Assembly: GCF_024204645.1 (NCBI RefSeq)
Contig: NZ_CP100351.1
Span: forward strand, 3,312,001-3,376,000
Direction of reading: 5' to 3'
Origin: Desulfomicrobium sp. ZS1
GTDB taxonomy: Bacteria; Desulfobacterota; Desulfovibrionia; Desulfovibrionales; Desulfomicrobiaceae
DNA length: 64,000 bases
Within the stretch, counting starts at the first letter, position 1, and every line of letters starts with the position of its first letter. The position numbers and the translations under genes were made by a program. Below are positions 27,707-37,864 of this stretch, piece after piece. Below the pieces are notes generated by a model. That model made no database searches and had not been told where the DNA came from. It saw only the letters and a program-made list of their open reading frames with translations.

Positions 27707-28117
27707 ATGTTCAAATTGACGCCGCTGGCCCAAGGATTCGCGCTTGAAATGGACACAAGCCTGGAAAACGTGGACCGTTGCGTGGAGCAGCTCCGCATTT
27801 TTCTGGAGGAAAGAAACGGCAACGAGCACCTCTTCCCGCTCTCACTCCTGGCGCGCGAGGCGCTCAACAACGCCATGATCCACGGCAACCGCCTGGTCCG
27901 CGCCAAAACCGTGCGGTTCCGGCTACTGACCCGCACTGGTGGCTTTGATCTGCAGATTACGGATGAAGGCCACGGATTCGCATGGGACAAACACCTACAG
28001 GCCAGTAGCCGGGCCAGCGACGTCAGCGGGCGCGGACATGAGATTTTCCGCAATTATGCCCACGCCGTACGCTACAACGACAAAGGCAACTCCCTGACCC
28101 TGGAATATCGAGGCTAG
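27707..28117 (+). CDS. RsbW-like serine kinase / anti-sigma ATPase
   Basis: A 136-residue GHKL-fold protein. LAREALNNAMIHGNRLV is the N-box, ITDEGHGFAW the G1 box, and SGRGHEIFRNYAHAVRYN the G2 region. It is the size of the RsbW/SpoIIAB group, without other domains. The ATG follows the phosphatase stop by one base and GGAGG lies upstream, so the two are coupled. By family it would phosphorylate a STAS antagonist and hold a target (a sigma factor or another regulator); neither is seen nearby. Confidence 0.85.
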   Translation: MFKLTPLAQGFALEMDTSLENVDRCVEQLRIFLEERNGNEHLFPLSLLAREALNNAMIHGNRLVRAKTVRFRLLTRTGGFDLQITDEGHGFAWDKHLQASSRASDVSGRGHEIFRNYAHAVRYNDKGNSLTLEYRG

Positions 28118-28119
28118 CC

Positions 28120-28512
28120 ATGCACTCCATTCAAATCAAGACCGGCTCCAGAGAGGCCATGATCGACATCACCGCCCGCCTGGAAGAACTGCTGCGAAAC
28201 CAGGGAACGGCCACAGGGCTGATGACGGTCTACACCCCGCACACAACCACGGGCCTGACCATCAACGAAGGGGCCGACCCCGACGTCTGCCGGGACATCC
28301 TGGCCCATCTGCGGACCATGATCCCGCACCAGGCGGATTTTTGCCACGCCGAGGGCAATTCTGATGCGCACATCAAAGCCACTCTCTTCGGCTCATCCGT
28401 GCAGGTCATCGTGCACGAGAGACGGCTGATGCTCGGCACATGGCAGCGCATCTTCCTGGGGGAATTCGACGGTCCACGGTCACGTACGGTCTGGGTCAAG
28501 ATCCTGGGCTGA
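28120..28512 (+). CDS. YjbQ-family protein (UPF0047)
   Basis: A 130-residue protein starting 2 bases after the HATPase stop. MTVYTPHTTTGLTINEGADP and the C-terminal GTWQRIFLGEFDGPR are the family signatures; the His in PHTTTG and HAEGNSDAHIKA are likely metal or phosphate ligands. E. coli YjbQ can make thiamine phosphate in a side reaction when overproduced; the true role is unknown. It ends one base before the convergent gpsA stop. Confidence 0.9.
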   Translation: MHSIQIKTGSREAMIDITARLEELLRNQGTATGLMTVYTPHTTTGLTINEGADPDVCRDILAHLRTMIPHQADFCHAEGNSDAHIKATLFGSSVQVIVHERRLMLGTWQRIFLGEFDGPRSRTVWVKILG

Positions 28513-28513
28513 T

Positions 28514-29506
28514 TCATTCCTCGCGCAAGGGCCGGGTCATGAGTTCGCGCACGGCCTCGGCGGGGTTTTTGTTATCGAAAAGAACGCCATGCACCTGCCC
28601 GGTGATGGGCAGGTCGAGGCCCTGCTTGATTCCCAGTTCGTGCACGGCCTGGGTCGTCTTCACCCCTTCGGCCACATTGTGCATTCCCGCCAGGACCTGC
28701 TCCAGGGTCTGCCCCCGGCCGATGGCCAGTCCCACCCTCCGGTTGCGACTCAAATCCCCGGTGCAGGTCAGAACCAGGTCGCCCATGCCGGACAGGCCCA
28801 TGAAGGTGGACGGGCGTGCGCCCATGGCCGCGCCCAGGCGCGACATTTCGGACAAACCACGGGTGATCAGCGCCGCGCGCGCATTCTCTCCAAAGCCCAG
28901 GCCGTCGGAAATGCCCGAGGCGATGGCCATGATGTTCTTGACCGCACCGCCGAGTTCCACGCCGACGACATCGCTGTTGACGTAGACGCGAAAGCTCTGG
29001 GTGGAAAAAAGCCCCTGCACGAAATCCGCCAGTTCCGGATCAGCGCAGCCCAGAGACACGGCCGTGGGCATGTTCGCGACCACCTCCGAAGCAAAGGACG
29101 GTCCCGAGAGCACGGCGTAGCGGGGCGCAAGACCGGCCAGTTCATCGCCGACCACCTGCCCCATGGTGCGAAACGTGCCCAGCTCCACGCCCTTGCTGGC
29201 GCAGACGATGCCGGTCCCGGCCGGGAAAAGATCGCGGTGTTCACGCAGGAAAAGAGCCAGATTCTGGCATGGCACGGCCAGCACGACGCAGGACGAACCG
29301 GCGAGCACCAGGGACAGATCCGTGTCCGCCCGCAGCCTCGGGCTCAAGGCTTGGCCAGGCAAATAACGACTGTTGGCGGAACGTTCATTCACGTCTGCGG
29401 CGATCTCGGCCCGCCGGGCCCAAAGCCAGGCATCCTCGCCCTTGCAGGCCAACACATTGGCCAGGGCCGTACCCCAACTTCCAGCTCCAACTATTGAAAT
29501 CTTCAC
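28514..29506 (-). CDS. gpsA: Glycerol-3-phosphate dehydrogenase [NAD(P)+]
   Basis: A 330-residue enzyme that reduces dihydroxyacetone phosphate to sn-glycerol-3-phosphate for phospholipids. Start GTG at 29506 with GGAGG ten bases upstream; the open frame extends 650 bases further, but the Rossmann motif [18 protein letters not shown] must be N-terminal. Other motifs: [35 protein letters not shown] (catalytic Lys), and [20 protein letters not shown]. PlsY at 56890 uses its product. Confidence 0.96.
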   Translation of the reverse strand: MKISIVGAGSWGTALANVLACKGEDAWLWARRAEIAADVNERSANSRYLPGQALSPRLRADTDLSLVLAGSSCVVLAVPCQNLALFLREHRDLFPAGTGIVCASKGVELGTFRTMGQVVGDELAGLAPRYAVLSGPSFASEVVANMPTAVSLGCADPELADFVQGLFSTQSFRVYVNSDVVGVELGGAVKNIMAIASGISDGLGFGENARAALITRGLSEMSRLGAAMGARPSTFMGLSGMGDLVLTCTGDLSRNRRVGLAIGRGQTLEQVLAGMHNVAEGVKTTQAVHELGIKQGLDLPITGQVHGVLFDNKNPAEAVRELMTRPLREE

Positions 29507-29615
29507 GAAAAAACCTCCATTGCGGATCTTCGGGCAAGCCCGCCCACTATCGAAGATGCTCCGCGTTCTGTAAAGGGTGCTATTGCCAGTATATGGCGAA
29601 ACAGGTAAGGAGCGA

Positions 29616-29640
29616 CCCGAAACAAACCCGGAGTTTCGGG
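29616..29640 (+). other. Hairpin upstream of the siroheme decarboxylase gene
   Basis: CCCGAAAC, nine-base loop, GTTTCGGG, ending 10 bases before the CGAGGA ribosome site of the gene at 29657. It may influence translation of ahbB; no known riboswitch class is recognised. Confidence 0.4.
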
Positions 29641-29656
29641 CTCCCCGAGGAAAAAA

Positions 29657-30127
29657 GTGGATTTTACCCAAAGCGAACACGACATACTGCGCATCGTCCA
29701 GGACACCCTGCCCGACAGCGCCACCCCCTATGCGGACATTGCCCGCCTGACAGGCAGCACCGAAGAAAAAGTCCTCGCGCTGCTCACGAAGCTCAAAAAA
29801 GACGGTCAAATCCGCCGCTTCGGAGCCACCCTGCGCCATCAGCAGGCGGGCTACGGTTTCAACGCCATGGTGGCCTGGTACATCGAGGAAGGGTTCGACC
29901 CCGACGAAGTTGGGCGCATCATGGCCACGCGGCCCGAAATTTCCCATTGCTACCTGCGCCCCAGCTGCATGGACTGGCCCTACGACATGTACACCATGAT
30001 CCACGGCAAAAGCCGCGAGGACTGCATGCAGGTGGTCAAAGATCTCATGGAGCAGACCGGCGTGACCCAGTACGAAATGCTTTTCAGCATAAAAGAGCTG
30101 AAGAAAACATCCATGGAATATTTTTAG
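29657..30127 (+). CDS. ahbB: Siroheme decarboxylase subunit, AhbB-like (Lrp/AsnC fold)
   Basis: A 156-residue protein starting GTG with CGAGGA upstream. The N-terminus is an AsnC-type helix-turn-helix, then [20 protein letters not shown] and [20 protein letters not shown], the signatures of the AhbA/AhbB family. These convert siroheme to didecarboxysiroheme in the alternative haem route of sulfate reducers and archaea. I favour AhbB over AhbA on the neighbouring hemL and the overall length, but the two are similar. hemL follows after 20 bases; the AhbA partner is not in the window. Confidence 0.82.
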   Translation: MDFTQSEHDILRIVQDTLPDSATPYADIARLTGSTEEKVLALLTKLKKDGQIRRFGATLRHQQAGYGFNAMVAWYIEEGFDPDEVGRIMATRPEISHCYLRPSCMDWPYDMYTMIHGKSREDCMQVVKDLMEQTGVTQYEMLFSIKELKKTSMEYF

Positions 30128-30147
30128 CGCATTCGCGGAGAGATGAC

Positions 30148-31416
30148 ATGACCATATCACAGGAACTTTTCCAGAAGGCCGGAACCCTCATCCCGGGTGG
30201 CGTCAACAGCCCCGTGCGGGCCTGCAAGAGCGTGCATTGCGATCCGCTTTTCGTCGCCTCCGCGAGCGGCAGCAAGCTCACCACCGAGGATGGGGCCGAA
30301 TTCATCGACTACGTCATGTCCTGGGGGCCCATGCTTCTCGGCCACAACCACCCGGAGGTGGCGGCGGCCATCGCCCACGCAGCGACCAAGGGCACGAGCT
30401 TCGGCGCGCCCTGCAGGCTTGAGGTCGAGTTGGCCCAGGCCGTGGTAGACGCGGTTCCCGGCATCGACATGGTGCGCATGGTCAGCTCCGGGACCGAGGC
30501 AACCATGAGCGCTCTGCGCCTGGCCAGGGGATACACCGGCAAAAATGGTGTGATAAAATTTCACGGCGGCTATCACGGCCATGCCGACGCATTTCTGGCC
30601 AGCGCCGGTTCGGGCGTGGCCACCCAATCCATCCCCGGCACTCCCGGCGTGCCCGCCGATGTGGTCAAGCATACGCTGCTGGCCCATTACAACGATCTGG
30701 ACGCCGTGCGGACGCTGTTTGAACAGCAAGGGGACGATATCGCGGCGGTCATCGTCGAACCGGTGGCCGGCAACATGGGGCTGGTTCTGCCCAAGCCCGG
30801 ATTCCTGCAGGGCCTGCGCGAGTTAACCCGCAACTACGGGGCATTACTTATTTTCGATGAAGTCATCACCGGCTTTCGGGTCAGCTTCGGCGGAGCGCAG
30901 GCAGTCTTCGGCATCGACCCGGACCTGACGTGCCTCGGCAAGATCATCGGCGGCGGCCTGCCGGTCGGCGCCTACGGCGGAAAACGCGAAATCATGAGCC
31001 ACATCGCGCCCAGCGGCAACGTCTACCAGGCCGGCACGCTCTCGGGAAATCCGCTGGCCATGGCCGCAGGCCTTGCAACCTTGAAGGCCCTGGCCCAAAA
31101 AGATTACGCAGCCCTTGCGGCCCGAACCGATGCGTTCTCCCGCGAACTTGAGAACATTTTGCACGGCAAGGGCGTGCCCGTGACGCGCAACCACATCGCG
31201 TCCATTTTCACCCTCTTCTTCACCGAGACCCCGGTCGTTGACTTCCCCTCGGCGCAGACGGCCGACAGCAAGGCTTTCGTATCTTTTTATCAGCAGATGC
31301 GGGAGCAGGGCATTTATCTTGCACCTTCAGGATTTGAATGCTCCTTCACATCCTTCGCCCACTCGGAGCAGGATTTTGAACGTACCCTGGAGGCAGCCCG
31401 GAAGGTCAGTTTCTAG
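30148..31416 (+). CDS. hemL: Glutamate-1-semialdehyde 2,1-aminomutase
   Basis: A 422-residue PLP enzyme making 5-aminolevulinate. Motifs: [15 protein letters not shown] at the N-terminus, [43 protein letters not shown] and [16 protein letters not shown] with the PLP lysine (about residue 265). Length is normal. ATG at 30148 has GGAGAGA upstream. It forms a haem-synthesis pair with the preceding siroheme decarboxylase and lies just upstream of a tetrahaem cytochrome. Confidence 0.97.
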   Translation: MTISQELFQKAGTLIPGGVNSPVRACKSVHCDPLFVASASGSKLTTEDGAEFIDYVMSWGPMLLGHNHPEVAAAIAHAATKGTSFGAPCRLEVELAQAVVDAVPGIDMVRMVSSGTEATMSALRLARGYTGKNGVIKFHGGYHGHADAFLASAGSGVATQSIPGTPGVPADVVKHTLLAHYNDLDAVRTLFEQQGDDIAAVIVEPVAGNMGLVLPKPGFLQGLRELTRNYGALLIFDEVITGFRVSFGGAQAVFGIDPDLTCLGKIIGGGLPVGAYGGKREIMSHIAPSGNVYQAGTLSGNPLAMAAGLATLKALAQKDYAALAARTDAFSRELENILHGKGVPVTRNHIASIFTLFFTETPVVDFPSAQTADSKAFVSFYQQMREQGIYLAPSGFECSFTSFAHSEQDFERTLEAARKVSF

Positions 31417-31446
31417 AAAAATCAAAAAACCCTTTTTCGGGCGTCC

Positions 31447-31476
31447 TTGACTGAAGACCAAGTCCGTCGATATATA
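31447..31476 (+). promoter_or_regulatory. Promoter of the cytochrome c3 gene
   Basis: TTGACT (31447-31452), 18-base spacer, TATATA (31471-31476), 50 bases before the start codon. Together with the terminator at 32008 it marks the cytochrome as a single-gene unit. Confidence 0.65.
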
Positions 31477-31526
31477 CGTCCCTGCTTGTGCTTTTTGTAA
31501 CTTTTCTTTCTGGAGGTAGAAAGAGG

Positions 31527-31955
31527 ATGAAAAAGAAATTGTTGATCAGCCTGATCTGCGCGGCTTTCCTGTGCATGGGCGCCGTTATGAGTGTCAGCGC
31601 TGCCGACGCGCCAGCTGATGACTACGTCATCAGCGCCCCTGAGGGCATGAAAGTCAAAGACAAGGGCGACAAGCCCGGGACTCTGCAGAAAGCAGTGCCC
31701 TTCGCCCATTCCAAACATGCAGCTGTTGAGTGCGTCGAATGCCACCACACCCTGGAAGCCGACGGCGGCGCCGTAAAGAAGTGTACGACTTCCGGCTGCC
31801 ACGACTCCCTCGAGTTCCGAAGCAAAGAAAACGCCAAAGAAGTCAAGCTGGTGGAAAATGCTTTTCACACCCAGTGCATCGATTGTCACAAGGCTCTGAA
31901 AAAAGACAAGAAGCCCACCGGCCCCACCGCCTGTGGCAAGTGTCACACCAAATAG
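31527..31955 (+). CDS. Tetrahaem cytochrome c3 (type I)
   Basis: A 142-residue periplasmic cytochrome. Residues 1-25 are a Sec signal peptide ending SVSA-AD. Haem sites: C69-x2-C72-H73, C86-x4-C91-H92, C117-x2-C120-H121 and C136-x2-C139-H140; the mix of CX2CH and one CX4CH is as in Desulfomicrobium c3. Additional His residues (such as [11 protein letters not shown]) supply the sixth ligands. It shuttles electrons from periplasmic hydrogenases and formate dehydrogenases to membrane complexes. AGGAGG-like sites precede the ATG. A strong promoter and terminator flank it, fitting an abundant protein. Confidence 0.97.
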   Translation: MKKKLLISLICAAFLCMGAVMSVSAADAPADDYVISAPEGMKVKDKGDKPGTLQKAVPFAHSKHAAVECVECHHTLEADGGAVKKCTTSGCHDSLEFRSKENAKEVKLVENAFHTQCIDCHKALKKDKKPTGPTACGKCHTK

Positions 31956-32007
31956 CGCTCTGCGCTAGAGACCGCACATCAGCACAAGCAAAGGCCGGCC
32001 TTTGGTT

Positions 32008-32043
32008 GCCCCTGCCACAGACCCTGTGGCAGGGGCTTTTTTT
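32008..32043 (+). terminator. Strong terminator after cytochrome c3
   Basis: A perfect 13-bp stem, GCCCCTGCCACAG / CTGTGGCAGGGGC, loop ACC, followed by seven T. Confidence 0.95.
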
Positions 32044-32138
32044 CGACCGGAAATCAGATAGCCCGCCCCGTGCATTGCCCTTGCTCAGGCTTCTTGATAA
32101 GAAAACAGATGTCCCCAACGCCAAGAAAGGATCACGCC

Positions 32139-33926
32139 ATGACCACAAGCACCAACCCGACGGACGATATCATTGAACTGACGGAGATCGTGGAGGAAGG
32201 AATCTCTTTGGATAAAAAGTTCGAAGACTTCGCCATGGACAAGGCCATCGACGCCAAAAGCCTGGATCAGGAGCTTGACGACCTGCTCCGCGACGCCGAC
32301 CCCCAGTCCAAGCCCGTCCGGAAAGGCGATGACGAAATCGACATGGACATCCTCTTCGAGGAACCGTTGGCCGCCGCAGCGCAGCCGCAGCCTCCCGCCA
32401 CCTCCGCCACACCGCAGGCGCCCGATCAGAGCATGGATATCTCGGACCTGGATGACCTCTTCGATTCTCTGGGCATCGGCGAAAATGAGGAGCACGACAC
32501 CTCGCTCGACATCATTCTTGACGGCGACATGCCCGAACCGCGAAAGCACGGCGCAGAGCCCTTCTATCCATCCGACTCAATAGATCTTGAACTGGAAATC
32601 CCCGGCATGAAGAGCGCCGACAAAAATTCGAATATCCTGGACCTGACCGAAGACCTGCTCGCGGACATCCCGGAAACCGTCCTGCTGGAATCGGCGGGCA
32701 CGCCCATGTCCGAACCCGTCGCCGCGCCTGAAGAACCTGAGGCAACATCCTCAAAGCAGGCCCCGGCGCAGAAATATCCTGCCGTGGACCCCGCTCCCGC
32801 GCTGGCGGAATTTGCCGCGGAGCCCGCAGAAGCCACCGTCGTCGAGCCCGAAGGCCCGGCCGGGGACAAACCCGTGCAGGCGGTTGCGGAGCAGGAAGCC
32901 CCGCCGGCAGACGCGGGCGAACCCGCGCCGGTTTATGGGGAGCCGGAGCATGCCCCCTCGTCGGTCCCTGTGACCGTGCCGAATGCTGAACCCCAGCAGC
33001 CTCGCCTCGCTGCGGAGCAGGACATGCCGACGGAAGCGGGAATCTTCACCGCCGAACTCGAAATCATCAGCGCCAGACTCGATGCCCTTGAGACCCGCCC
33101 TGAACCGTCTCCGGCACCCGATGCCGAAGAACTCCTGGCCCTCTTGCCGCAATCCCCCCAGGATCTGCCTGTGACCCGGAACCTGCGCCAGGAAATCATG
33201 GAACATGTCGAATCCCGGGTTTCGGAACTGGCGTCATCGTCCAGCCTGGACGGCCTGCAGGAGTCCGTCAGTGCCTTGCAAAGCCAGGTCGAAGCCATCC
33301 CCGACATCCGCGCCGAACTGGCCAAGACCCCGCCCCTCTCGGCCCTGCAGAAACTGGAGGCCGACCTGGACGAAGTGCGCGCCCTGATCCAACCACGCGA
33401 AGAACTTCAGCCCGAACAGATCCTGGCCCTGCTGCCGCAGTCCCCGCAAGGGTGGCCCGTGGCCCAGGCCCTGCGCCAGGAGATCATCGAACATGTCGAA
33501 TCCCGGGTTTCAGAACTGGCGTCATCGTCCAGCATGGACGGCCTGCAGGAATCCGTGAACGCCTTGCAAAGCCAGGTCGAATCCATCCCCGACATCCGCG
33601 CCGAACTGGCCAAGACTCTGCCCGCCTCGGCCATGCAGAAAATGGAAGCCGAACTCGAGGACTTGCGAACCCTGGTCCGCAGTCAGGAAGAAACCGTGCA
33701 CGCCCTTAAGGCAGCATTGTCGGACAAGGATGCCTTCATCGCGAAATTGAGCGACAACGAAAATCGCCTGCGCGAAGAACTTGACGCCCTGGCCGCTCGG
33801 ACCGACGCCGCCCCGGATGCGATCAAAAGTGAACTGCACGAATACGTCCAGCAGCAGGTGCCGCTCGCCGCAGCCAAAATCGTTCGCGAAGAAATCCAGG
33901 CCCTGCTCAAGGAGTTGGGCGGCTAA
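32139..33926 (+). CDS. Large acidic protein of unknown function with tandem 96-residue helical repeats
   Basis: A 595-residue protein I do not recognise. The ATG at 32139 has AAAGGA seven bases upstream; a second ATG lies 30 bases earlier. There is no signal peptide or membrane segment. Residues 1-185 are strongly acidic with recurring short motifs such as QELDDLLRDA, DMDILFEE, DLDDLFDSLG and LTEDLLADIPE. Residues about 190-300 are Pro/Ala/Glu-rich and look disordered. Residues about 330-520 hold two copies of a 96-residue unit (ALLPQSP ... HVESRVSELASSSS ... IPDIRAELAKT), predicted helical. The end (520-595) looks like coiled coil. It follows the c3 terminator and is followed by another terminator, so it is its own unit. 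A scaffold or polar organiser role is a guess. Confidence 0.8.
   Translation: MTTSTNPTDDIIELTEIVEEGISLDKKFEDFAMDKAIDAKSLDQELDDLLRDADPQSKPVRKGDDEIDMDILFEEPLAAAAQPQPPATSATPQAPDQSMDISDLDDLFDSLGIGENEEHDTSLDIILDGDMPEPRKHGAEPFYPSDSIDLELEIPGMKSADKNSNILDLTEDLLADIPETVLLESAGTPMSEPVAAPEEPEATSSKQAPAQKYPAVDPAPALAEFAAEPAEATVVEPEGPAGDKPVQAVAEQEAPPADAGEPAPVYGEPEHAPSSVPVTVPNAEPQQPRLAAEQDMPTEAGIFTAELEIISARLDALETRPEPSPAPDAEELLALLPQSPQDLPVTRNLRQEIMEHVESRVSELASSSSLDGLQESVSALQSQVEAIPDIRAELAKTPPLSALQKLEADLDEVRALIQPREELQPEQILALLPQSPQGWPVAQALRQEIIEHVESRVSELASSSSMDGLQESVNALQSQVESIPDIRAELAKTLPASAMQKMEAELEDLRTLVRSQEETVHALKAALSDKDAFIAKLSDNENRLREELDALAARTDAAPDAIKSELHEYVQQQVPLAAAKIVREEIQALLKELGG
33129..33704 (+). repeat. 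In-frame tandem duplication, 288-bp period
   Basis: Two copies within the acidic protein gene, starting near 33129 and 33417. In the best-conserved stretch (33189-33329 against 33477-33617) I count 10 differences in 141 bases, and silent positions are also mostly identical, so the duplication is recent or kept alike by gene conversion. Confidence 0.85.
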
Positions 33927-34026
33927 AGCCCGAAAGGCCCGTCCCTGGGCTCTCGACTCCCACTTTGGGCTGTGCTAGCTATGAAAAAAACGAAGGGATG
34001 GCTGCAAGGTTATTCTTTCTTTTTTT

Positions 34027-34082
34027 ACCGCCCGGTTTTCCCCCAAAGCAGGTCGATACCATTCCCCCCGGGCGGTTTTTTT
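34027..34082 (+). terminator. Terminator after the acidic repeat protein
   Basis: ACCGCCCGG (34027-34035) and CCGGGCGGT (34068-34076), 32-base loop, then a run of T. The long loop could make it an attenuator in front of the next gene. Confidence 0.75.
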
Positions 34083-34109
34083 GTTGCATTTCAAACCAGA
34101 GAGACATTT

Positions 34110-34301
34110 ATGGACCAGATCCAAAAACAAGCCCTGCAGGTCGCCAAAGAAATCGTCGTCAAGTTCATCGAAGTCGGACGCATTTCCCCTTCCAATTTTT
34201 CCGAATACTTCGAGCCCATCTACGACGACGTCTACCGCACCGTGACCAAGACCGGTCAGATTCCGGACACCGAGAAGGACTGCGCCGTTGAACCCGAGTG
34301 A
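34110..34301 (+). CDS. Conserved small protein of unknown function (63 residues)
   Basis: Starts at the ATG at 34110 with AGAGAGA upstream. The sequence is helical and moderately acidic, with VAKEIVVKFIEVGRISPSNF and YFEPIYDDVYRTV as its most distinctive parts. No Cys pair, signal or membrane segment. Its last 14 bases overlap the start of menG, so the two are translated together. I recognise no named domain; the overlap suggests it belongs with the quinone genes, but this is inference. Confidence 0.75.
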   Translation: MDQIQKQALQVAKEIVVKFIEVGRISPSNFSEYFEPIYDDVYRTVTKTGQIPDTEKDCAVEPE

Positions 34302-34989
34302 GCACGGAAAGCGGGTCTCCAGCCTTTTCGACAACATTGCGACCTGGTACGATTTTCTCAATCATTTCCTAAGTTTGGGACAAGACATCTACTGGCGGTA
34401 TCGTTTGGTGCGCACGCTGCGAACCGGCTCCACCGGCGCGGTGCTCGATCTTGCGGCCGGCACCCTGGACGTGAGCCGGGAAATTCTGCGCCGCCATCCC
34501 ACGCAAAAAGTGCTGAGCCTGGATTTTTCCCGCGCCATGCTCTGCAGCGGCACGAAAAAAGTTGCGAACCAACCCTCCATTTTTCCGGTCCAGGCCGACG
34601 GCCGCGCCCTGCCTTTGCCCGACGCGTGCGTCGACACGGTGACCATAGCCTTCGGCATCCGCAACATTCTGCCCAGAACCGAAGCCTACAGCGAGATCCT
34701 GCGGGTCCTTGCCCCTGGAGGGCGGCTGTGCATCCTTGAATTCGGTACTGGCCAGGCCAGAATCTGGCAGGGCGCATACAATTTTTATCTCGGCAAGGTC
34801 CTGCCCCGCATCGGACGCTTTTTCTCCAAAAACCCGGAAGCCTATCAGTATCTGGCGGACACCATCCTGGCCTTTCCCCATGCCTCGGACCTGGCCAAAG
34901 AGCTCCGCGACGCCGGTTTCGACAAGATTGGCTATCAGGCCTTGAGCTCCGGAATCGTTTATATCCACGTGGCCCAAAAACCGTCCTGA
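34288..34989 (+). CDS. menG: Demethylmenaquinone methyltransferase (UbiE/MenG)
   Basis: A 233-residue SAM-dependent enzyme for the last step of menaquinone synthesis. It starts at TTG (34288), eight bases after AAGGA and inside the previous gene. N-terminal VSSLFDNIATWYDFLNHFLSLG and the SAM motif VLDLAAGTLDVS are typical, as are FGIRNILPR and LEFGTGQARIWQGAYNFYL. With the futalosine genes that follow, menaquinone rather than ubiquinone is the expected product. Confidence 0.92.
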   Translation: MNPSEHGKRVSSLFDNIATWYDFLNHFLSLGQDIYWRYRLVRTLRTGSTGAVLDLAAGTLDVSREILRRHPTQKVLSLDFSRAMLCSGTKKVANQPSIFPVQADGRALPLPDACVDTVTIAFGIRNILPRTEAYSEILRVLAPGGRLCILEFGTGQARIWQGAYNFYLGKVLPRIGRFFSKNPEAYQYLADTILAFPHASDLAKELRDAGFDKIGYQALSSGIVYIHVAQKPS

Positions 34990-35055
34990 TGCGCCCCTGG
35001 CCGCGCCGTGCCGCAACCCCTCAACCTTCTCAGATATCACGCTAATGAGGAACTC

Positions 35056-36366
<1,311 letters not shown>

Positions 36367-36380
36367 CCCAAGGTTTCTTC

Positions 36381-37076
36381 ATGATTCTCCTGGCCTGCGC
36401 AACCCGGCACGAATGCCTGAGCGCCGTGAACCACCCGGCGTCGTCGCCGACGTCTCGGTTCGAGCCCATGCGCATCCGCGGCCGCGACTTTCTGCTCTGC
36501 CTGGTGGGCATAGGGCCGGTGGCCGCGGCCATGAGCGTAGGAGCCGTGCTTGAGCGCCATCCCGAGGTGACAGGCATCTTGAATTTGGGCATTTGCGGCA
36601 GCTTCGACATCGCCCGCGCCCCCTTGGGCTCGACCTGTGTCGCCAGCGCCGAGATCTGGCCGGAGTACGGAGTGCGCCATTTTGCACCGACTGAGGAAGA
36701 GGTCTTCGGCCATCAGATGTTTGCGGATCTGAATCTTGACCCTGTCAACCGCCTTGATCTTGATCCCCTCACGCAAGCGACGGCCATGGGCATGACTCTT
36801 CATCACACATGGTTCACGGGGCCGAGCCTGACCGTGGCCGGAGTGAGCGGCGATCCGGAACGCGCGGAACAGCTCCGCGAGCGCCATCACGGCCTCACGG
36901 AAAACATGGAAGGATTCAGCCTGGCGCTGGCGGCCAAAAGGCAGGGCATACCGTTTCTGGAAATCCGCACGGTGTCCAACCCTGTCGGCGCCCGGGACAA
37001 GCGTCTCTGGAACTTCCGGCTGGCCGTGAATGCCCTGCAAAACATCCTCCCCGTTCTCACCGGAGATTCGCCGTGA
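36381..37076 (+). CDS. mqnB: Futalosine hydrolase
   Basis: A 231-residue nucleosidase of the MTA/SAH phosphorylase-like fold. It cleaves futalosine to dehypoxanthine futalosine and hypoxanthine. Motifs: LVGIGPVAAAMSVGAVL, LNLGICGSFD, and NMEGFSLALAAKRQGIPFLEIRTVSN (quoted in part), where ENMEGF holds the ribose-binding Met-Glu. It starts 14 bases after the dehydrogenase and its stop overlaps the mqnD start (GTGA). Confidence 0.92.
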   Translation: MILLACATRHECLSAVNHPASSPTSRFEPMRIRGRDFLLCLVGIGPVAAAMSVGAVLERHPEVTGILNLGICGSFDIARAPLGSTCVASAEIWPEYGVRHFAPTEEEVFGHQMFADLNLDPVNRLDLDPLTQATAMGMTLHHTWFTGPSLTVAGVSGDPERAEQLRERHHGLTENMEGFSLALAAKRQGIPFLEIRTVSNPVGARDKRLWNFRLAVNALQNILPVLTGDSP

Positions 37077-37864
37077 CCCCCTTGAGCATCGCCATTTCCC
37101 CCTGCCCCAACGACAGTTTCATCTTTGGCACCTGGGTGCTCGGCCTCACCCCGGCCCCGGGCGGACGCGACTGCCGGTTTTTCTGGCATGACGTACAGGA
37201 ACTCAACCAGGGGGCCTTCGCAGGTGCCTGGGACGTGATCAAGGTCAGCGCCGCCACGGCGCTGCGTCTTGGCGACACGCACACCATCCTGCCCTGTGGC
37301 GGAGCCTTCGGCCTAGAGCATGGGCCCAAGCTCGTGACCCGCAAGGATTTTTCCGGAACCCCGCGCACGATCGCCGTGCCGGGCCTCGACACCACCGCGG
37401 CCTGCGTCCTGCGTGCGGCCCTGGGCAGGGAATTCACCCAGGTACCCATGATCTTCCACGCCATCGTTGATGCCGTGCGAGCCGGAGATGTCGACGCTGG
37501 GCTGCTCATCCATGAAACCGCCCTGGTCTACGAGCGCTATGATCTTGCCCTGCGCCTCGACCTCGGGCATTGGTGGCGCAAGCGCACAAACGCCCTGCCC
37601 TTTCCTCTGGGCTGCATCGTGGCGCGAAACGAACTCGGTGCAGACCTCCACGCCGGCATCGCGGACAGCATCCACGCGAGCATCCTGTTCGCCAGGACCC
37701 GGCAAGACTCCGTCATGCCATTTATCGCCGCTCTGGCAAGAGAGCTTGACGCGGCCACGCTGGAACAACATATTGCCGCCTACGTCAACGAATTCAGTCT
37801 GGCCATGGGCCCTGACGGACAGGCCGCTCTCAACACGCTGCAAACATTGCGGGATCTTTCATGA
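37073..37864 (+). CDS. mqnD: 1,4-dihydroxy-6-naphthoate synthase
   Basis: A 263-residue enzyme of the periplasmic-binding-protein-like MqnA/MqnD fold. It turns cyclic dehypoxanthine futalosine into 1,4-dihydroxy-6-naphthoate. ISPCPNDSFIFGTWVLG is the MqnD N-terminal signature; VIKVSAATALRLG, LPCGGAFGLEHGPKLV and AGLLIHETALVY follow. GTG start at 37073 overlaps the mqnB stop. The next gene overlaps its end by 4 bases, so three genes are coupled. Confidence 0.95.
   Translation: MTPLSIAISPCPNDSFIFGTWVLGLTPAPGGRDCRFFWHDVQELNQGAFAGAWDVIKVSAATALRLGDTHTILPCGGAFGLEHGPKLVTRKDFSGTPRTIAVPGLDTTAACVLRAALGREFTQVPMIFHAIVDAVRAGDVDAGLLIHETALVYERYDLALRLDLGHWWRKRTNALPFPLGCIVARNELGADLHAGIADSIHASILFARTRQDSVMPFIAALARELDAATLEQHIAAYVNEFSLAMGPDGQAALNTLQTLRDLS

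Noticed and set aside
29507-30160. A 218-residue N-terminal extension of GpsA
   Set aside because: It is antisense to the siroheme decarboxylase gene and the Rossmann motif must be N-terminal; GTG at 29506 has a proper ribosome site.
33129-33704. Repeat pair considered as CRISPR or mobile element
   Set aside because: The repeats are in frame inside one protein gene, of 288-bp period and only two copies, so they are a protein-level duplication.
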